Source: RGIG5612 sp050944475
GTDB taxonomy: Bacteria > Bacillota > Clostridia > Lachnospirales > Lachnospiraceae
Assembly: GCA_050944475.1 (NCBI GenBank)
Contig: JBMNRD010000004.1
Coordinates: forward strand, 176,925 to 240,924
Direction: 5' to 3'
DNA: 64,000 bases
Part shown: positions 25,767 through 34,647 of the stretch, piece after piece
How positions within the stretch are numbered: the first letter of the stretch is position 1
Layout of the letters: every line of letters starts with the position of its first letter
The notes under the pieces: model-generated
Databases searched by the model: none
Seen by the model: the letters and a program-made list of their open reading frames with translations, nothing else
Told to the model about the DNA's origin: nothing
Position numbers and translations under genes: made by a program

Positions 25767-26702
25767 ATGAAAAAGTTCATCGCGCTTATTTTATCAGCCG
25801 CTTTTGCTGTCTGCATGCTTGCAGCCTGTGGAACTCAAGAGGGCGGCAACACCACAATACCGGCACCTGCGGAGGATGCAACGCAGCCCGGAACAGAAGC
25901 CGAAACAGAGGTAGCGACAGAAGCAGTTGACAGTCCTTCGGGCGAACTTATTGTGTTTGCTGCTGCATCCATGACCGAGACTCTTACCGAAATCGGTGAT
26001 ATATTTATGATACTCAACCCGGATGTAAAGGTTGTATTCAACTTCGATTCATCGGGCACTCTTAAGACTCAGATTCAGGAAGGTGCGGACTGTGACGTAT
26101 TTATCTCAGCAGGTCAGAAACAGATGAATCAGCTCGATATAAACGCTGACAAAGAAGTCAATACTGAAGGTCTCGACTTCGTTATCTCCGGAACCCGTTT
26201 CGATCTTCTTGAAAACAAAGTGGTTCTTGCGGTTCCCGATGGTAATCCTAAAGGAATTGAATCTTTTGAGAAGCTTTGCAGGGAACTTCTTCCGACAGCA
26301 GACGGAGTTAAGCTTGCAATCGGTAATGCGGATGTCCCGGTAGGACAATACACACAAAAAATCTTCAAGTATTTTGAGATCGAGCTTAGTGATGATACCG
26401 GTGAGCCTGTTGATGCAACAATACTTGCCAATATTTCTTACGGCTCAAATGTTAAGGAGGTTACGACCCAGGTTACGGAAAATACCGTTGACTGCGGTGT
26501 CGTATATGCAACCGACGCCTTTTCCGCAGGACTTGAGTGGGTTGATGAAGCAACCAAGGATATGTGCGGGCAGGTCATCTATCCTGCGGCAGTTCTTAAT
26601 ACTACTAAAAACGAAGATGCTGCCAGAGCCTTTCTCGGTTTTATAATAAGCCCGCGGGCATCTGAAGTCCTTGAAAAAGTAGGGTTTACACCGCTTAACT
26701 GA
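25767..26702 (+). CDS. modA: Molybdate ABC transporter substrate-binding lipoprotein
   Basis: Protein of 311 aa, AGGAGG 9 nt before ATG. Lipoprotein signal with lipobox LAAC near residue 20, then an acidic Thr/Ala/Glu linker. The binding protein core begins at LIVFAAASMTETLTEI, the typical ModA start, and has the oxyanion-site segments FNFDSSGTLKTQI and CDVFISA. It captures molybdate (or tungstate) outside the cell for ModBC. It is the first gene after the riboswitch. Two hairpins lie in the 107-nt gap to modB and may set the ratio of binding protein to permease. Confidence 0.93.
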   Translation: MKKFIALILSAAFAVCMLAACGTQEGGNTTIPAPAEDATQPGTEAETEVATEAVDSPSGELIVFAAASMTETLTEIGDIFMILNPDVKVVFNFDSSGTLKTQIQEGADCDVFISAGQKQMNQLDINADKEVNTEGLDFVISGTRFDLLENKVVLAVPDGNPKGIESFEKLCRELLPTADGVKLAIGNADVPVGQYTQKIFKYFEIELSDDTGEPVDATILANISYGSNVKEVTTQVTENTVDCGVVYATDAFSAGLEWVDEATKDMCGQVIYPAAVLNTTKNEDAARAFLGFIISPRASEVLEKVGFTPLN

Positions 26703-26708
26703 TACAAT

Positions 26709-26779
26709 AAAGGCGACAAATGCCGCCTTGCCATAAAAACCAAATATTGACGCGGGCGTCTGAAAAGACGACCGCGTCA
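26709..26779 (+). other. Intercistronic stem-loops between modA and modB
   Basis: Two hairpins: AAGGCG (26710-26715) with CGCCTT (26724-26729), and TGACGCGG...GCGTC (26748-26760) with GACGACCGCGTCA (26767-26779), which has one bulge. No T-tract follows, so RNA processing or 3'-end protection of modA is more likely than termination. This would raise the amount of binding protein over the permease. Confidence 0.55.
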
Positions 26780-26809
26780 TTGTAACAGATAATAAAGGAA
26801 GGTGCAGTT

Positions 26810-27484
26810 ATGGACTGGTTTCCCCTGTACAATTCTATACGTATTGCATTTGCAAGTACTGTGATTATATTCTTTCTGGGAATGTTCTGTGCATATTATA
26901 TAGCAAAACTTCCCAAGGCGGTTAAAGGAATCCTTGATGTTATCCTCACGCTGCCTTTAGTGCTTCCGCCTACCGTTGTCGGCTATCTTGTACTGATTGT
27001 GGTCGGACCCAAAAGGCCGCTCGGCAGCTTTATTTACGAGACTTTCGGCTTTAAGATTCCCATGACATGGTGGTCTGCGATTATCGTAACTTCTATAGTA
27101 ATATTTCCTTTAATGTATAGAACAACGCGCGGTGCATTTGAATCATTTGACGACACGCTGATGTATTCCGGCCAGACACTTGGCCTCAGTAATACTTATA
27201 TTTTTTGGAGAATCAGATTCCCGTATTGCAGACAGGGAATCCTTGCGGGCACGGTGCTCGCATTCGCAAGAGCACTCGGTGAATACGGAGCGACCAGCAT
27301 GATTGCCGGCTATACGCCGGGCAGGACCGCAACTATTTCCACGACTGTCTATCAGTTGTGGAGAATTAACGATGATGCGGGAGCTATGAAGTGGATCTTA
27401 ATCAATATTGCCATTTCGGTAGTGGTCTTGCTGATCATCAACCTGTTTGAAAAGAAGCAGAAGACAGAAAGGAGCAGAACATAA
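26810..27484 (+). CDS. modB: Molybdate ABC transporter permease
   Basis: Protein of 224 aa with five to six membrane helices. The EAA loop that contacts the ATPase is visible (SGQTLGLSNTYIFWRIRFPYC, then LAFARALGEYGAT). AAGGTG precedes ATG 26810. Family-typical length. Works with ModA and ModC for uptake of molybdate or tungstate. Its stop overlaps the modC start by one base (TAATG). Confidence 0.93.
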   Translation: MDWFPLYNSIRIAFASTVIIFFLGMFCAYYIAKLPKAVKGILDVILTLPLVLPPTVVGYLVLIVVGPKRPLGSFIYETFGFKIPMTWWSAIIVTSIVIFPLMYRTTRGAFESFDDTLMYSGQTLGLSNTYIFWRIRFPYCRQGILAGTVLAFARALGEYGATSMIAGYTPGRTATISTTVYQLWRINDDAGAMKWILINIAISVVVLLIINLFEKKQKTERSRT

Positions 27485-28515
27485 TGGCGCTTTCTGTAAG
27501 TATAGAAAAAAAACTCGGAGCTTTTCACTTGAACGTTGATCTCGAAGCGGACGAAAGGGTCGTAGCGCTTCTGGGCGCATCAGGCGCAGGCAAGAGCATG
27601 ACGCTCAAGTGTATCGCCGGAATAGAACGGCCGGACAAAGGCCGGATAGTGCTGAACGGCAAGGTTCTCTTTGATTCGGGGGAAAAAATCAACCTGTCGC
27701 CGCAGAAACGCAAAGTAGGATATTTGTTCCAAAATTATGCGCTCTTCCCGAATATGACCGTTGAGCAGAATATCGCCTGCGGCATCTATAAACATAAGGA
27801 TGCGAAGAAGATCCGCAATATGATAAGTACCATGCATCTTCAGGGGCTGGAAAAACATTATCCCCGTCAGCTTTCGGGAGGGCAGCAGCAGAGGACGGCG
27901 CTGGCAAGAATACTGATAAACGAACCGGACGTACTTATGCTGGACGAGCCTTTTTCAGCGCTGGATACTCATTTAAGATATGAAATGGAGCAGGAAGTCA
28001 GGGATGTGATTCAAAGATTCGATAAGCCTGTGCTTCTGGTTTCACATAACAGAGACGAGGTATACAGGCTTTCCAATCGGGTCGCGGTTATCAATAACGG
28101 CAGGATAGAGGTAAATGATGAAAAAGGCAAAATCTTTTCCGATCCCAGAACGGTAAATGCCGCAATATTGTGCGGCTACAGGAATATCTCCGCCGCCAGG
28201 GCAATCGGAAAAGGACGCGTTTACGCAACAGACTGGGATGCCGAGCTGGACGTTGCGGGTGATTGTGCCGATACCGAGTACATCGGCGTCAGGACAGAGA
28301 ACGTGTATTTGGCGGAAAGTGAGAATACTGTCAGATGCAAAGTGACAGAGGCTATACAAAATCCGTTTACTTATACACTGATGGTCAGCCCGGAAAGAAG
28401 TATGGGCAGCGCAACATTTGCAATCACGGTATCCAAGCCGAAATGGGAGCGTATGAAGAGCGACCACGTAATCGTCTCTATCCCTAAAGAAGGAATCGTT
28501 CTGCTTAAAAAGTAA
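27484..28515 (+). CDS. modC: Molybdate ABC transporter ATP-binding protein
   Basis: Protein of 343 aa. Walker A GASGAGKS, Q-loop YLFQNYALFPNM, signature LSGGQQQRTALAR, Walker B VLMLDEPFSALD and H-loop VSHNRDE. The C-terminal 110 residues look like the Mop/TOBE-type domain of ModC. Overlaps modB by one base, so the permease and ATPase are translationally coupled. About 85 nt separate it from moeA. Confidence 0.93.
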   Translation: MALSVSIEKKLGAFHLNVDLEADERVVALLGASGAGKSMTLKCIAGIERPDKGRIVLNGKVLFDSGEKINLSPQKRKVGYLFQNYALFPNMTVEQNIACGIYKHKDAKKIRNMISTMHLQGLEKHYPRQLSGGQQQRTALARILINEPDVLMLDEPFSALDTHLRYEMEQEVRDVIQRFDKPVLLVSHNRDEVYRLSNRVAVINNGRIEVNDEKGKIFSDPRTVNAAILCGYRNISAARAIGKGRVYATDWDAELDVAGDCADTEYIGVRTENVYLAESENTVRCKVTEAIQNPFTYTLMVSPERSMGSATFAITVSKPKWERMKSDHVIVSIPKEGIVLLKK

Positions 28516-28599
28516 ATTCCTGCTTCTATTATGCAACACCTTGCTAATAAATAAAAATATATTAAAATATAAAGCAACCTGATTAAGGAGCGACAATAA

Positions 28600-29808
28600 A
28601 TGAAAACTTCACATACAAATGCGGTGAAAATGGTTACGGAGGCGGCTGCGGTCGTGGGAACAGAAAGGATCGCACTCGCCGACAGTTTCGGAAGAGTGCT
28701 GGCACAGGAAGTTCATGCCGCAGACAACGTTCCGCCGTTTGACAGATCGCCGCTTGACGGATATGCATTCCGCGCATGCGACACGACGAATGCAAGCACA
28801 GAGAATCCCGTGACTTTGAAGGTCATTGAAGATATACCTGCCGGTGCGGTGTCGCATTTTCCGGTCACGGAAGGCACTGCGGTGAGGCTTATGACAGGCG
28901 CACCAATTCCCGAAGGCGCCGATGCCGTGAGCATGTATGAGCTTACGGAATTTACCGACACCGAAGTTAAAATATTCAGACCTGTCAAACACGGAGAAAA
29001 TGTAATCTATGCGGGAGAGGATGTCAAAAAAGGCACTCCTCTTGCCGAACCGGGAATGAAGATCGATGCAGGTCTTATGGGAACGCTTGCTCTCCAGAAT
29101 ATTGAATTTCCGGAAGTATACAGGCAACTGAAAGTAGGGATTATCTCGACCGGGAACGAATTGGCAAATGTCGGTGAAAAGCTTGCACCCGGCAAAGTTT
29201 ACGATTCTAATCAGTTCTCAATCAGCGGAGCGCTTACGAGACTCGGTTTTGTACCGGTAAGATACGGCATTGTGTTCGATACGGTGGACGCAATAAGCAC
29301 AGCAATAGAGAAAGCGCTCAAAGAGTGTGATGCTGTAATTACTACCGGCGGAGTATCCGTAGGAGACTATGACTTCACTCCCGACGCGATGGAAAAGGCA
29401 GGCATCGAGATTCTGTTCAGAGGGGTCGATTTGAAACCCGGAATGGCATGTGCCTATGGTGCAAAAAACGGCAAGCTGGTCTGTGGTCTTACGGGTAATC
29501 CGGCCTCATCACTTACAAACTTTTACGTTATCGGAATGCCCGGCCTCAGGAAAATGAGCGGTCTGGCAGATTATAAAAATAAAGAGCTCCCGCTCGTGAT
29601 GGCAAATGATTTCAACAAGGACATCAAGAGAACGAGAGTCCTTCGCGGAATGCTCGACCTTACAGACGGAACGGCAAAGATTATAGTTCCGGAAGGCCAG
29701 GGAAACGTTGTCTTAAACAGCTCAATCGGAAGCGACTGCGTGGCAATAGTGCCCGCCGGAAGCGGTCCCTTGACTGCGGGAACAATAGTAAAAGGATTTC
29801 TCGTCTGA
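28600..29808 (+). CDS. moeA: Molybdopterin molybdenumtransferase MoeA
   Basis: Protein of 402 aa behind AAGGAG. N-terminal domain with PPFDRSPLDGYAF, domain with RLMTGAPIPEGADAV, the MPT-binding domain with GIISTGNEL, YDSNQ and TTGGVSVGDYD, then GLTGNPASS and a C-terminal beta domain. It inserts molybdenum into adenylylated molybdopterin. Full length, all motifs intact. A second MoeA-type protein follows after 21 nt. Confidence 0.95.
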   Translation: MKTSHTNAVKMVTEAAAVVGTERIALADSFGRVLAQEVHAADNVPPFDRSPLDGYAFRACDTTNASTENPVTLKVIEDIPAGAVSHFPVTEGTAVRLMTGAPIPEGADAVSMYELTEFTDTEVKIFRPVKHGENVIYAGEDVKKGTPLAEPGMKIDAGLMGTLALQNIEFPEVYRQLKVGIISTGNELANVGEKLAPGKVYDSNQFSISGALTRLGFVPVRYGIVFDTVDAISTAIEKALKECDAVITTGGVSVGDYDFTPDAMEKAGIEILFRGVDLKPGMACAYGAKNGKLVCGLTGNPASSLTNFYVIGMPGLRKMSGLADYKNKELPLVMANDFNKDIKRTRVLRGMLDLTDGTAKIIVPEGQGNVVLNSSIGSDCVAIVPAGSGPLTAGTIVKGFLV

Positions 29809-29829
29809 CAGACGCGGGTGGAGGTTTTT

Positions 29830-30846
29830 ATGAAAAAAATAGAAGTCGAAAAAGCAGTCGGTATGACTTTATGCCATGATATTACAGCTATAAAAGACGG
29901 ATTCAAGGGTGCACTCTTTAAGAGAGGCCATGTTATACGGGAAGAAGATGTTCCCGAACTGATTGATATCGGCAAACGCACAATCTATATCTGGGAGGAG
30001 AATGCGGGCGAGATTCATGAAGACGACTGTGCGCTGAGAATGGCGGCAATGGCACCTGTAGAAGGTGCGCACTATGAGGGTCCTTCGGAAGGCAAGGTCG
30101 TTCTTAAATCTGATGTTCAGGGAATGTTCAGGGTCAACATCGAGCTTCAAAGAGCGCTCAATTCTATCGGTGATATCACTGTCTCATCGATTCCGGATCA
30201 TTATCCCGTTGAGTCCGGCATGCGAATCGCCTCCATGAGAATAGTTCCTCTTGTTACAAAAGAGGAGCAGATTACCACGGCCGAGAAGATGTGCAAAGAT
30301 AGAAAGCTTTTTGATATCAGGCCTTACAGGCATATGAAAGTCGGAATGATTATCACCGGATCCGAGGTATACTCCGGGAGAATTCAGGACAAGTTTGAGC
30401 CCGTTATCCGGAAAAAGCTTGAGAAGTATCCTGCCGAGATTGCAGGCGTTGCAATTTGCGATGATAATCTCGAAATGATTATAACCGCTGCAAAAGACCA
30501 TATGGCGCGCGGCGCCGACCTGCTGATTTTTACCGGCGGCATGTCGGTTGACCCGGACGATCTCACGCCGACAGCAATCAGGCAGCTCGGAGCCGACATT
30601 GTCACACACGGCGTTCCCTCACAGCCGGGCAACATGACCGTAGTCGCATATCTGGGTGACGTTGCTATCACCGGTGTTCCGGGAGCTGCCATCAGCATGC
30701 CGACTACAGTTTTGGATGTTCTTCTTCCGCAAATGTTTGCGGGCGATAAGCTTACGAAGGAAGATCTTGTAAGACTCGGAGACGGCGGCCTGTGCCAGCA
30801 GTGTGCGACGTGCCATTTCCCGAACTGCACATTCGGAAGATATTGA
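29830..30846 (+). CDS. MoeA-like molybdopterin-binding protein with Cys-rich tail
   Basis: Start ATG 29830 with GGAGG at 29820-29824; 338 aa. The central MPT-binding (MogA/MoeA fold) domain shows GMIITGSEVYSGR and FTGGMSVDPDDLTPTAI, then ITGVPGAAIS. The N-terminal part is divergent from MoeA. The C-terminus ends in LCQQCATCHFPNCTFGR, four Cys spaced as for an Fe-S cluster or zinc. Such proteins accompany Moco genes in anaerobes and are thought to act in cofactor maturation; their exact role is not established. Tightly linked to moeA. Confidence 0.82.
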   Translation: MKKIEVEKAVGMTLCHDITAIKDGFKGALFKRGHVIREEDVPELIDIGKRTIYIWEENAGEIHEDDCALRMAAMAPVEGAHYEGPSEGKVVLKSDVQGMFRVNIELQRALNSIGDITVSSIPDHYPVESGMRIASMRIVPLVTKEEQITTAEKMCKDRKLFDIRPYRHMKVGMIITGSEVYSGRIQDKFEPVIRKKLEKYPAEIAGVAICDDNLEMIITAAKDHMARGADLLIFTGGMSVDPDDLTPTAIRQLGADIVTHGVPSQPGNMTVVAYLGDVAITGVPGAAISMPTTVLDVLLPQMFAGDKLTKEDLVRLGDGGLCQQCATCHFPNCTFGRY

Positions 30847-30861
30847 TACGACCCGCTTTAA

Positions 30862-30941
30862 AGAATTATGATATAGGAATTTAGATATACATTTTAAGAT
30901 ATAAGATATAGAATTTAAGATACAAGAATTAAGAGACAGAT
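30862..30941. repeat. Degenerate AT-rich tandem repeat
   Basis: The 96-nt gap between the MoeA-like gene and moaA is almost entirely composed of imperfect units such as GATATA, GAATTTA, AAGATATA and AAGATACA, four to five times over. It has no clear promoter boxes. Confidence 0.6.
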
Positions 30942-30942
30942 T

Positions 30943-31902
30943 ATGAAAGATGCTTTTGGAAGAGAAATCACATACCTAAGACTGTCAGTCACCGAGCTGT
31001 GTAATCTGAGATGCCGCTACTGCATGCCCGAAGACGGGGTGTGCAAAAAAAGTCATGACGAAATCCTCACTGAAGACGAGATGATTATGGCGGTGGAAGC
31101 TGCGGCTGCGCTCGGAATCACTAAACTGCGCATAACGGGCGGAGAACCTTTAATCAAGAAGAATATACTCTCGATCTGCAGCCGCGCGGCACGCGTTGCC
31201 GGGATACAGGAGGTTTGCGTTACCACCAATGCCGTACTTCTGCCTGAACTGGCGGCGCCGTTGAAAGAAGCAGGGATAAATCGTATTAATATCAGTCTTG
31301 ATACCCTTGATGCCAAAAAGTTCGCTTATATTACCAGACGCGGAACCTTGGAAAGCGCAATGGCCGGCATTCATGCCGCCCTGGATGCGGGTTTTGACAA
31401 AATTAAGATTAACACGGTTTTGATTGGGGGGTTTAATGACGATGAGATTCCGCAGCTTGCCGGCCTTACATGTTCAATGCCTGTGGATGTAAGATTTATC
31501 GAGCTTATGCCGATGTATGACAGCGGCGATTTCGGACCGGAAGCATTTATCAAATGCGATACGGTTCTGAAAGCGCTTTCGGACACAGGTATTGAACCTG
31601 TCAAAGAAGACGGCGGTGTAGCAAGACTGTACAAACTGCCGGAAGCCAAAGGCAATATAGGGCTAATCAGTCCGGTCAGTGCCCATTTCTGCGGAGATTG
31701 CAACAGGCTCCGATTGACTGCTGACGGCAAAATCAAGCCTTGTCTGCATTCCGATGACGAATTCTACATCAAGGGGATGAACCGTGACGAGATGAGAGAA
31801 GAATTTAAGAAGGCAATTCTCGGTAAACCGAGGTGGCACGGCGAAATGAGCTACTCCAAGCGGACTAATACTCACAGAGATATGAACCAGATAGGCGGAT
31901 AA
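30943..31902 (+). CDS. moaA: GTP 3',8-cyclase MoaA
   Basis: Protein of 319 aa. Radical SAM cluster CNLRCRYCMP near residue 20 and the second cluster CGDCNRLRLT with a further Cys in KPCLH. GGEPLIKK and LDTL motifs fit MoaA. The enzyme makes the first Moco intermediate from GTP. It lacks the usual C-terminal GG but ends in QIGG, so the catalytic GG tail is present. Upstream ribosome site is weak. Oxygen sensitivity fits an anaerobe. Confidence 0.94.
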   Translation: MKDAFGREITYLRLSVTELCNLRCRYCMPEDGVCKKSHDEILTEDEMIMAVEAAAALGITKLRITGGEPLIKKNILSICSRAARVAGIQEVCVTTNAVLLPELAAPLKEAGINRINISLDTLDAKKFAYITRRGTLESAMAGIHAALDAGFDKIKINTVLIGGFNDDEIPQLAGLTCSMPVDVRFIELMPMYDSGDFGPEAFIKCDTVLKALSDTGIEPVKEDGGVARLYKLPEAKGNIGLISPVSAHFCGDCNRLRLTADGKIKPCLHSDDEFYIKGMNRDEMREEFKKAILGKPRWHGEMSYSKRTNTHRDMNQIGG

Positions 31903-31908
31903 GAACTG

Positions 31909-32439
31909 ATGATAAGCAAAAGGACGGGCATTCCGGTATTGGGATTTGCCGCATTTTCCGGGGCCGGTAAAACTACACTCCTTGAAAAATTGATTCCGAA
32001 ACTGAAGAAAAAAGGTCTGGCGATTGCGGTAGTCAAGCATGATTCTCACGGTCTTGCATTTGACCGTGAAGGTAAGGACTCATGGAGGTTTTCACATGCC
32101 GGCGCTGATTATTCGGTGGTTTCGGGTCCCGGTCAGTCGGCAGTCTTCATAGGACGCAGCCTTCAGCCGGAAGAAGCTTTCCGTTTTATTTCCGATGCCG
32201 ACCTGATACTTGTGGAAGGCTATAAAGAAGAGGCTTTCTCACAGATAGGAATCAGCCGAAAAGCAACGGGCAAGGGCTTTACCGCGGATATAGAGAGTTT
32301 TGCGGCAATCGTAACCGATGAAGAGGTTCCGGAAGAAAGCGGGGTTCCGATATTTGCTTTGGACGATCTTGACGGCATTGCCGAATTTATCATTTGCAAT
32401 CTGGATAATTTTTCCCGCTATAATAACTACGATGTCTGA
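31909..32439 (+). CDS. mobB: Molybdopterin-guanine dinucleotide biosynthesis protein B
   Basis: Protein of 176 aa. P-loop FSGAGKTTLLEKL, VKHDSHG and GADLI-like LILVEGYKEE motifs of MobB. It is a GTP-binding partner of MobA, thought to help attach GMP to Moco. No mobA is visible in the window, so the guanylyltransferase must be elsewhere or absent. Starts 6 nt after moaA. Confidence 0.9.
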   Translation: MISKRTGIPVLGFAAFSGAGKTTLLEKLIPKLKKKGLAIAVVKHDSHGLAFDREGKDSWRFSHAGADYSVVSGPGQSAVFIGRSLQPEEAFRFISDADLILVEGYKEEAFSQIGISRKATGKGFTADIESFAAIVTDEEVPEESGVPIFALDDLDGIAEFIICNLDNFSRYNNYDV

Positions 32440-32571
32440 AGTCCTGAAATATATTTTTAATAAATAAGTTGCACACGCTGATCAAAATAATTGTATTTAT
32501 TATCGGAAAAGTACTTATTTTTTTACTCAAAGAAAAAACTGATATTAAAAAAACATTAATCGGAGAAAACA

Positions 32572-33057
32572 ATGCAGAACCGTAAAGATTTTACACATTT
32601 CAATGAACAGGGAAGAGCCAAGATGGTCAATGTGGGCGAAAAACCCGAGACTGTCAGGACTGCGACTGCCATGGCAAGCGTTTTGGTAAACAGGGAAACA
32701 TTTGAATTAATCAGAACAGGCGGTATGAAAAAGGGAGATGTCCTTACGGTTGCTCAGATTGCCGGCGTAATGGGAGCTAAGCGCACACCTGATATTATCC
32801 CGATGTGCCACCCGATTGGTCTTACGGGGATTGATTTGAATCTTTCGCTCAATGAAGCGGAACTTTCGGTAGATATACGCGCGACCGTATCATGCGCCGG
32901 TAAGACCGGAGTTGAGATGGAAGCTCTGACCGCCGCAGCCGTCGCAGCACTAACAATTTATGATATGTGCAAGGCCGTTCAGAAGGATATGGTCATCACA
33001 AATGTCTGCCTTCTTGATAAGACCGGCGGAGTACACGGAGATTTCCACCGCAATTGA
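32572..33057 (+). CDS. moaC: Cyclic pyranopterin monophosphate synthase MoaC
   Basis: Protein of 161 aa behind GGAGAAAAC. Signature segments MVNVGEKPETVRTATA, AGVMGAKRTPDIIPMCHP and GKTGVEMEALTAA hold the active-site Lys, His and Asp. It converts the MoaA product to cPMP. A 132-nt AT-rich gap separates it from mobB and may contain its own weak promoter. Confidence 0.95.
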   Translation: MQNRKDFTHFNEQGRAKMVNVGEKPETVRTATAMASVLVNRETFELIRTGGMKKGDVLTVAQIAGVMGAKRTPDIIPMCHPIGLTGIDLNLSLNEAELSVDIRATVSCAGKTGVEMEALTAAAVAALTIYDMCKAVQKDMVITNVCLLDKTGGVHGDFHRN

Positions 33058-33142
33058 ATACGGATAAAAACCGGTGATTCCGTTGCGGGAATTGTTCACA
33101 AAAACAATTAAATAAGAACGAAAACAAGTTTTGGAGGCTTAT

Positions 33143-34123
33143 ATGAGCTACAGTGCAGCAGTAATTACTATCAGCGACAAAGGGGCAAGGGGCGAGAGAG
33201 TAGATACAAGTGGACCGTCCCTGTGCGGGATATTGACCGACGCCGGATATAAGGTCGAATATACAAATATTGTCCCCGATGAGCAGAACGTGATTGCGGC
33301 AGAGCTGAAAGCCTGCGCGGATGAGAAGCATATCGCTCTGGTTCTTACCACGGGCGGAACGGGGTTTTCACCGAAAGACGTCACTCCGGAAGCTACGCTG
33401 TCTGTGATTGAACGCGCAACTCCCGGAATTCCGGAAGTAATGCGTGCAGAGAGCATGAAGATTACTGCGCACGGATGTCTGTCCAGAGTGGTTGCGGGGA
33501 TTCGAGGACGTACACTCATAGTTAATCTTCCGGGAAGCGAAAAGGCTTCGAAGGAAAATCTTCAAGCTGTTCTTAAACCTATAGGACACGGACTTAAAAT
33601 GCTGTATTCAGAGGGTTCGGCAGAATGCGCCGCTTCCGTTCCTTTAGAATTCGGTGCTCACCATTGCGACCGGCATAATGAAGAGCCGCCTTCAGGGGAA
33701 ATCGTGAAAGAACCGCCATCATCAGAATCGAGCAGCGGAAAACCACCTTCAATAGATATGTGGCTTAAAGAGGCTAAGGCGCACCCGTCAGCTTCCAAGT
33801 GCGGCATGTATTTGACGCATAACGGAGTAGTGAGACAGACAGCCAAAGCCAAAGTCCGCGACGGTGACCAAAAGGCAGCCGATGTGACGGGCATGTTTTT
33901 TTCTTACGATAAGGAAAAAATCGATGCGGCCATAGCTGAAGCTCATAAGATGGAAGGCATCTATTATGTTAAGGTGTGGCTCAATGAAGGCAACCTGCAA
34001 GTTGGGGACTCGATTATGTTTATTCTGATAGGCGGAGATATTCGCCCTCATGTTGTGGACGCGTTGCAGGTGCTTGTCGACAAAATCAAATCGGAATGTG
34101 TGATTGAGGATGAAAAATATTGA
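33143..34123 (+). CDS. MogA/MoaB - MoaE fusion protein
   Basis: Start ATG 33143 with GGAGG at 33133-33137; 326 aa. Residues 1-160 are a MogA/MoaB domain (ITISDKGARGERVDTSGP, LTTGGTGFSPKDVTPEAT, NLPGSEKA), which adenylylates molybdopterin. A Pro/Ser/Glu-rich linker (about 175-200) follows. Residues about 203-326 resemble the short clostridial MoaE family (CGMYLTHNGVV, GIYYVKVWLNEG, GGDIRPHVVDAL), the large subunit of molybdopterin synthase. This joins two successive pathway steps. No MoaD partner gene is nearby. Confidence 0.82.
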   Translation: MSYSAAVITISDKGARGERVDTSGPSLCGILTDAGYKVEYTNIVPDEQNVIAAELKACADEKHIALVLTTGGTGFSPKDVTPEATLSVIERATPGIPEVMRAESMKITAHGCLSRVVAGIRGRTLIVNLPGSEKASKENLQAVLKPIGHGLKMLYSEGSAECAASVPLEFGAHHCDRHNEEPPSGEIVKEPPSSESSSGKPPSIDMWLKEAKAHPSASKCGMYLTHNGVVRQTAKAKVRDGDQKAADVTGMFFSYDKEKIDAAIAEAHKMEGIYYVKVWLNEGNLQVGDSIMFILIGGDIRPHVVDALQVLVDKIKSECVIEDEKY

Positions 34124-34159
34124 GCTGCAGGGGGAGCCGGGGTAAAATCCGTACGAAGA

Positions 34160-34271
34160 GATAGGCTGTCCTATCGGAATCCACAACAAACAAAAATAAG
34201 TCCCGGTAGACCGTATGTGTCCGGCCGGGACTGTTGACATTTAAAAACTGTGGTTTATTGTGTGCACAACC
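34160..34271. repeat. Intergenic direct repeat, copy A
   Basis: About 112 bp, clearly related to 42458-42568 in the same orientation. Shared blocks: GATAGGCTG, a hairpin bounded by AGTCCCGG and CCGGGACTGTTG, then TATTT/CATTT-AAAAA and GTGGTTTATT with GTGCACAACC. It also folds GATAGG/CCTATC (34160-34175). Like copy B it lies between two convergent genes, so it may act as a bidirectional terminator, a dispersed element, or the end of a mobile segment. Confidence 0.78.
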
Positions 34272-34313
34272 GAGAGCCGCATGCTCTCGGTTTTTGCACT
34301 TTCTAACTCTCAT

Positions 34314-34631
34314 TTAATCACATTTCCTCGATGCGATTTTCTGTTTTATTTCTTGCTTAAGTTCGAATCTCACCTCTTTCATTCTTTCCGCGCGCTCTCT
34401 CTGCGCAATTCCTGAGTTGATTCTGACCATTCTGGCCATATTAAGCAAGAGTATTGCGGCATTAGCAAATAGCAGTAGGGACAAATCAGCCATTTCAAAA
34501 CTACCTTTGCAAATGATACAAACCACATCAAGAACTATACACACTATTATCGATGGTAGCCATTTTCTAAATGTGCTTTGACTTGCCAGTTTTTCTTGTT
34601 TCTTTTTGGCTTTTTCCATTTTTTTGTCCAA
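34314..34631 (-). CDS. Small membrane protein, unknown function
   Basis: On the minus strand. The best start is TTG 34631 because GGAGG lies 7 nt before it (CCTCC on the plus strand, 34639-34643); a TTG at 34670 would overlap the upstream gene. About 105 aa. Basic Lys-rich start, two hydrophobic segments (WLPSIIVCIVLDVVCIIC and LSLLLFANAAILLLNMA), charged helical C-terminus. I do not recognise the family. It sits 16 nt after the transporter-like gene and may be its small partner subunit. Confidence 0.6.
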   Translation of the reverse strand: MDKKMEKAKKKQEKLASQSTFRKWLPSIIVCIVLDVVCIICKGSFEMADLSLLLFANAAILLLNMARMVRINSGIAQRERAERMKEVRFELKQEIKQKIASRKCD

Positions 34632-34647
34632 ACCAACACCTCCCAAT

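Noticed and set aside
32463..32526. Possible attenuator before moaC (AAATAAGT and ACTTATTTTTTT)
   Set aside because: Only A/T pairs with a loop over 40 nt; too weak to support a terminator.
19038..34271. Idea that tRNA-Cys is the integration site of the nitrogenase/Moco region
   Set aside because: I found no duplicate of the tRNA 3' end at 34 or 42 kb and no integrase gene.
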